From Acinetobacter gerneri DSM 14967 = CIP 107464 = MTCC 9824 (GTDB lineage: Bacteria; Pseudomonadota; Gammaproteobacteria; Pseudomonadales; Moraxellaceae): 64,000 bases of DNA. The notes beneath the pieces were generated by a model that was not told the origin of the DNA, made no database searches, and was given only the letters and a program-made list of their open reading frames with translations. The position numbers and the translations under genes were made by a program. This document shows positions 60,817-64,000 of this stretch, in pieces. The DNA is taken from contig NZ_KB849542.1 of assembly GCF_000368565.1 (NCBI RefSeq), positions 546,554-610,553 of the forward strand, written 5' to 3'. Every line of letters begins with the position of its first letter. Positions within the stretch are counted from its first letter, which is position 1.

Positions 60817-62089
60817 AACGATTACTCCAAAACTCGTGATCATGGGTAATACGTTCAATATCACGATCAAACTTTCCAGTTTCAGCATTATAAGTTTGAT
60901 TTGGAGCTTCAAAAAAGTCTCGATTGGCTTTGAAATAACTCAACACGTTATTTAAAGTCCAACCAGAACCAAGCTTATAGTCCGTCGTCCAATTTAGAGA
61001 TGTGCTCTCAGAACTCGAATAAGCACCATCAGGATTATAATTTCGATGACGAATCGATTTATCCAGTACGCTATGTTCGGGATCCTTACTTTTTAAAATA
61101 CTGCTTGGATTTTTAGCGACATTTGCAGGTAATACGGGTGAACCTTGGTATGTTGAATCCTGCTTGTCATAGTCATGATCTAGAGTAAACAACATAGAAA
61201 GTGCATCATTTGGCTGATACAAAAGCCCCGTTCCCACACTTACTTTTTTGGTATCTTGATCATCAATATCGTATAAGCTATCCGAGTCAGAATAACTTGC
61301 ATGGAATAATACAGCGGTTGAATCATTTACAGGTTTATTGGTGCTCAGTGCAGCCCGAACCGTATTAAAGCTGCCATAACTCAACATTCCATCCGTTTCA
61401 GCATGCTCTAGACTCGGCTTACGTGTGATCATATTCACCGTTCCACCCAATGAGCCTAATCCATATAAAACAGAAGCAGGTCCTTTTAACACTTCTATTT
61501 TTTCATATTTCCATGAATCGAGATCACGCATCATCATGGTTGATTCTGCAATACGCACGCCATCTATCAATACGCTATTTGCACTACCACTAAACCCTCG
61601 CATCGACAGTACCGCAGGATTGCCGGGAACATTCCCCACGATTGCCCCTGTGATATTGGAAAAGGCATCTTTTACTGTACGTAAGCCTTTTTGCTGCATT
61701 TGCTCCTGAGTATATGTTTCAACAGTTGCAGGAGTTTCATTGGCTTTTAAATTGAGCGAACTTCCAACTCGATTTACCTGATTTAAATGTAAGCCTTGCT
61801 CTGCAGACTCTGCTTGTGCAGTCACTTGCATCTTTGGCAGTTCAGTCGGTTGATCTGAACTTTGAGTTGCTGCCTCATTTTCTGCTGCAAAACTATATGC
61901 TGGAATAGCCATTAACCCAAATAACGATGCTGTAAGAATCAGACCTTTGGCTTGGATCGCTGGATTTGATGCCAATGCCGTTTGTTGAGCAATCGCTGTT
62001 TTCTCAAAACACTGCTGAGATAAATATGAATTTCTTTGGACACGTTTTCTCGTCCCGATTTTCGAGATATTCGATTGAATAAATTGCAT
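60811..62089 (-). pseudogene. TonB-dependent siderophore-type receptor, N-terminal part (cut by prophage)
   Basis: From the ATG at 62089 (a longer frame opens at 62149). A long basic leader precedes the export signal (GLILTASLFGLMAIPAYSFA), then a TonB box-like region (ELPKMQVTAQ), plug (LSMRGFSGSANSVLIDGVRI, VLKGPASVLYGLGSLGGTVNMITRKP) and the first barrel strands. It meets the prophage after NRLSL and then reads a few phage codons (ISNYIT) to a stop. The end is at 23379-24469. Siderophore or metal-chelate uptake is likely. Confidence 0.92.
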
Positions 62090-62166
62090 GACTTTTCTCT
62101 TTTTAAGCCATAAAAATTCAATAAAACCCATGCGACTAGGTTGTATCACGTTTAAATAAGTTTTAA

Positions 62167-62634
62167 TTAAGCAGAGAAAAGAATTGGCGGGGCTCGATTT
62201 TGGGGAAGCAGAAAGAGTTGCTGTAAGGCAAAATAAAAGCTTTTAAATAATTTAGTCAAAAATAATAAAAAGACCTGAACCCGTTCCAGCACTTGCTGTA
62301 CGCCTAGGTTTTCTACATTTACAATATGACTAAATACCGAACAGAACATACAATCATGTTCTAAATGATGCTGATTTTTATTGTTTTTTGAATGATCCAT
62401 TCCTTGCATATCATGCATGGAATGCTGGCTATGTTCATTTAACATCAAATGGTCTTGGTGTGCTGCTAGAGAACGTATTTCTTGATCATTTGAATATAAA
62501 TGGCGGTCTGGCAAAATTTCGGCAATAGTGTCACAGACCGGAGCAAACTCATATTTTGCCGGTAATAGTGGCTGTAAAAATACAGCTAATTGCAGAAACA
62601 TCGCAGTAAATGCGATATATAGACCTACTTTCAA
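62167..62634 (-). CDS. His/Met-rich DUF2946-like protein
   Basis: 155 residues. Signal-like first span (YIAFTAMFLQLAVFLQPLL), a stretch rich in His and Met (HSQHSMHDMQGMDH, HHLEHDCMFC) and a hydrophobic C-terminal half. DUF2946 proteins often precede TonB-type metal receptors. The His/Met pattern suggests copper or a related metal. It lies 78 bp before the disrupted receptor and was likely its operon partner. Confidence 0.75.
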   Translation of the reverse strand: MKVGLYIAFTAMFLQLAVFLQPLLPAKYEFAPVCDTIAEILPDRHLYSNDQEIRSLAAHQDHLMLNEHSQHSMHDMQGMDHSKNNKNQHHLEHDCMFCSVFSHIVNVENLGVQQVLERVQVFLLFLTKLFKSFYFALQQLFLLPQNRAPPILFSA

Positions 62635-63080
62635 TCGGACTCACTTTTTGATTTTGAGCCGATGCTATCATAAATATTTGCTCATTATTCCTGTTTGTAA
62701 CTTCTCGAATTTTCACGTTATTTTTAATTTATTGATAAATGGTTGATTATTACCACTTATTGTTTATATGTTTTTTTCATAAGTTTATTCTTTATTTGGG
62801 AAATAGTTATAGCAATAAACTTAGCTTTTCATGCTTTTGTTAACCACAATGAACCAATTGAACCGCTAACGCTTGAAAATATGTTTAAGGGGCAACCTTG
62901 GACACCTGTACCAAATCCTGAATGTGGTAATTCTTGATATGGCTAAAGTTTCAAAGGAATTTCTCAAAAGATTACATCAAAATGAATAAAACACTTACAG
63001 CTCTGCCTATAGATGCTTTCACACCTATCCTTTCATATGATGAGTGGGAAGCAATGCAGTACAACAGCAATAACTAGTTG
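62635..63080 (+). other. Region with three short frames of doubtful coding value
   Basis: A span-like frame (about 62743-62937, only a TTG start, ending GQPWTPVPNPECGNS), then a 16-codon frame at 62939 and a 31-codon frame at 62982-63077 (MNKTLTALPIDAF, SYDEWEAMQ). They overlap or adjoin one another, but lack clear ribosome sites. They may be decayed gene ends. Confidence 0.35.
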
Positions 63081-63096
63081 AGGAAACTAGGCATGA

Positions 63097-63549
63097 TTAG
63101 ACTGCTTCTTGTTTAATTTTCGGAGCGCTACCTATCATTGCTGCTATTTTGATTAAGCCTATATAAGATAAAAATATCTCTGAATCTGCAAAATAGTTAG
63201 GATAGGCTTCTTTCAATCCTCCGATTGCATTCGTTGAAAGCAATGCAACTATCCATTTTTCATTTTTGGATAGTAATTTCTCATACTGACTATATCTTTG
63301 AGAGGCAAGTGTCTGATCTGAGCTTTTAAAAAACTCATCCTCAATTTTACCTGTTTGTACATTTAGTCTGATCAGGACAAATCCATCTTTATAGCTCTTT
63401 GCACCTAATACCTTGTTTAAGTCATTTAGACTCTCACAATAAATCTTTAATTCTTTTTCTAAAGTTATAGTACCAACTCCACGATCAACAAAATTTTTTA
63501 TATCAACACATTGTTTTACTAAAAATTGATTTTGAATAATTTTAGTCAA
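63097..63549 (-). pseudogene. Possible RelA/SpoT-like C-terminal fragment, cut by IS
   Basis: 150 residues in a frame that opens only with TTG and runs upstream into the insertion element. NKVLGAKSYKDGFVLIRLNVQTGKIEDEFF and AIGGLKEAYPNYFADSEIFLSYI resemble the end of small RelA/SpoT-domain proteins. The synthetase part is missing. Presumably the front lies beyond the element, outside the window. Confidence 0.45.
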
Positions 63550-63550
63550 A

Positions 63551-64000
63551 TGGTAATCCTCCCATAACTAACTGAAGTTAAAAGTAGAGGTTAAGCAGCC
63601 ATTAGAGGAGACCTTCCTTTGTTGGCTTGGTGTGGTCTTTCATGATTGTAATGCCATAGCCAATTCGTTGCATAATCTTGTACTTCATCCAAAGTATCAA
63701 ATAAATGTTTGCTTAGCCAACTATAACGTATGGTTCGATTATAGCGTTCAATATACGCATTCTGTTGTGGGTTACCTGGTTGAATATGTTCAATACGAAT
63801 ACCGTGTTCAGTTGCCCAGCGTACGAATTCATGACTGATAAACTCAGGTCCATTGTCGCATCTAATCACCAAAGGTTTTTCCCGATATTCCAACAACTGA
63901 TTGAGTGCTCGAATAACTCGTATTGCAGGTAGTGAGAACCCTGCTTCAATAACTAAACCTTCGCGGCGGTAATCATCAATCACATTCAATAATCGAAATT
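63551..64000 (-). mobile_element. IS3-family insertion sequence, partial
   Basis: The end is placed at TGGTAATCCTCCC (63551) because the coding frame of the neighbour is lost there; this boundary is approximate. The rest continues past 64000. Confidence 0.7.
63591..64000 (-). CDS. IS3-family transposase OrfB, C-terminal part
   Basis: At least 136 codons, open at the window end. The rve core has VIRCDNGPEFIS (second Asp) and NAYIERYNRTIRYSWL (Glu), ending NWLWHYNHERPHQANKGRSPLMAA. The first Asp is in the missing part. IS3-type OrfB is made by frameshift from OrfA. Confidence 0.92.
   Translation of the reverse strand, partial: FRLLNVIDDYRREGLVIEAGFSLPAIRVIRALNQLLEYREKPLVIRCDNGPEFISHEFVRWATEHGIRIEHIQPGNPQQNAYIERYNRTIRYSWLSKHLFDTLDEVQDYATNWLWHYNHERPHQANKGRSPLMAA

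Overview
The window looks like the chromosome of an Acinetobacter-type gammaproteobacterium. This is an inference from the AT-rich composition, the gene families (type VI secretion genes, FecIR-controlled TonB receptors, an IS3-family element) and the style of the prophage. No rRNA, tRNA or CRISPR array was seen. Most host genes shown are on the minus strand.

Positions 1-6221 (minus) are the end of a type VI secretion system (T6SS) operon: a DUF2059-like periplasmic protein, an 814-residue periplasmic protein with ten copies of a 54-residue Pro/Val/Glu repeat, TssJ (outer-membrane lipoprotein), TssK (baseplate) and TssL with an OmpA domain (runs off the window). Positions 6842-16549 (minus) are a VgrG effector island. 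VgrG has a C-terminal transthyretin-like extension and is followed by a Tle1/DUF2235 phospholipase effector, then a long array of paralogous small lipoproteins (probable immunity proteins) and two DUF2931 proteins. The array holds decayed copies, including a fragment of a second Tle1 gene beside a 5-bp microsatellite. It reads as repeated duplication and decay of an effector-immunity module.

Positions 17869-22331 hold a FecI/FecR sigma/anti-sigma pair and a TonB receptor with a signalling domain, with two Fur-box-like sites. An NlpE-like lipoprotein and the 3' half of a second TonB receptor follow. The 5' half of that receptor lies at 60811-62089, because a 36.3-kb Mu-like transposable prophage (24470-60810, ends TGAT...ATCA, 6-bp target duplication AACTTA) has inserted in it. 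Joining the halves across one AACTTA copy restores the reading frame. A His/Met-rich DUF2946-like protein lies just upstream of the receptor.

The prophage has two divergent arms, as in BcepMu-like phages. The right arm (plus, 52120-60687) carries Ner-like and IclR-like DNA-binding proteins, a DDE transposase, a MuB-like ATPase, a zinc-finger protein, DUF3164, HU, GemA and a Mor/C-family activator. The left arm (minus, 24553-51992) carries the repressor, lysis, terminase, portal, head and tail genes. Five copies of a dyad (consensus TTAGGCGGAAAGGCTTCCG on the plus strand) each lie 39-57 bp upstream of a late-gene start. Three match the places of the Mu late promoters Plys, PI and PP, so these are likely activator sites for late transcription. 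Several late leaders also fold into hairpins over the ribosome-binding site or start codon.

The most unusual points are: a tail sheath gene split into two separately translated halves by a 3-kb tailspike cassette; a sticky-looking motif shared by the C-terminus of the phage repressor and the N-terminus of the zinc-ribbon membrane protein encoded next to it; the late-promoter and leader-hairpin system; and the Tle1 immunity array. The right edge has an IS3-family element that appears to have cut the front off a possible RelA/SpoT-like gene.
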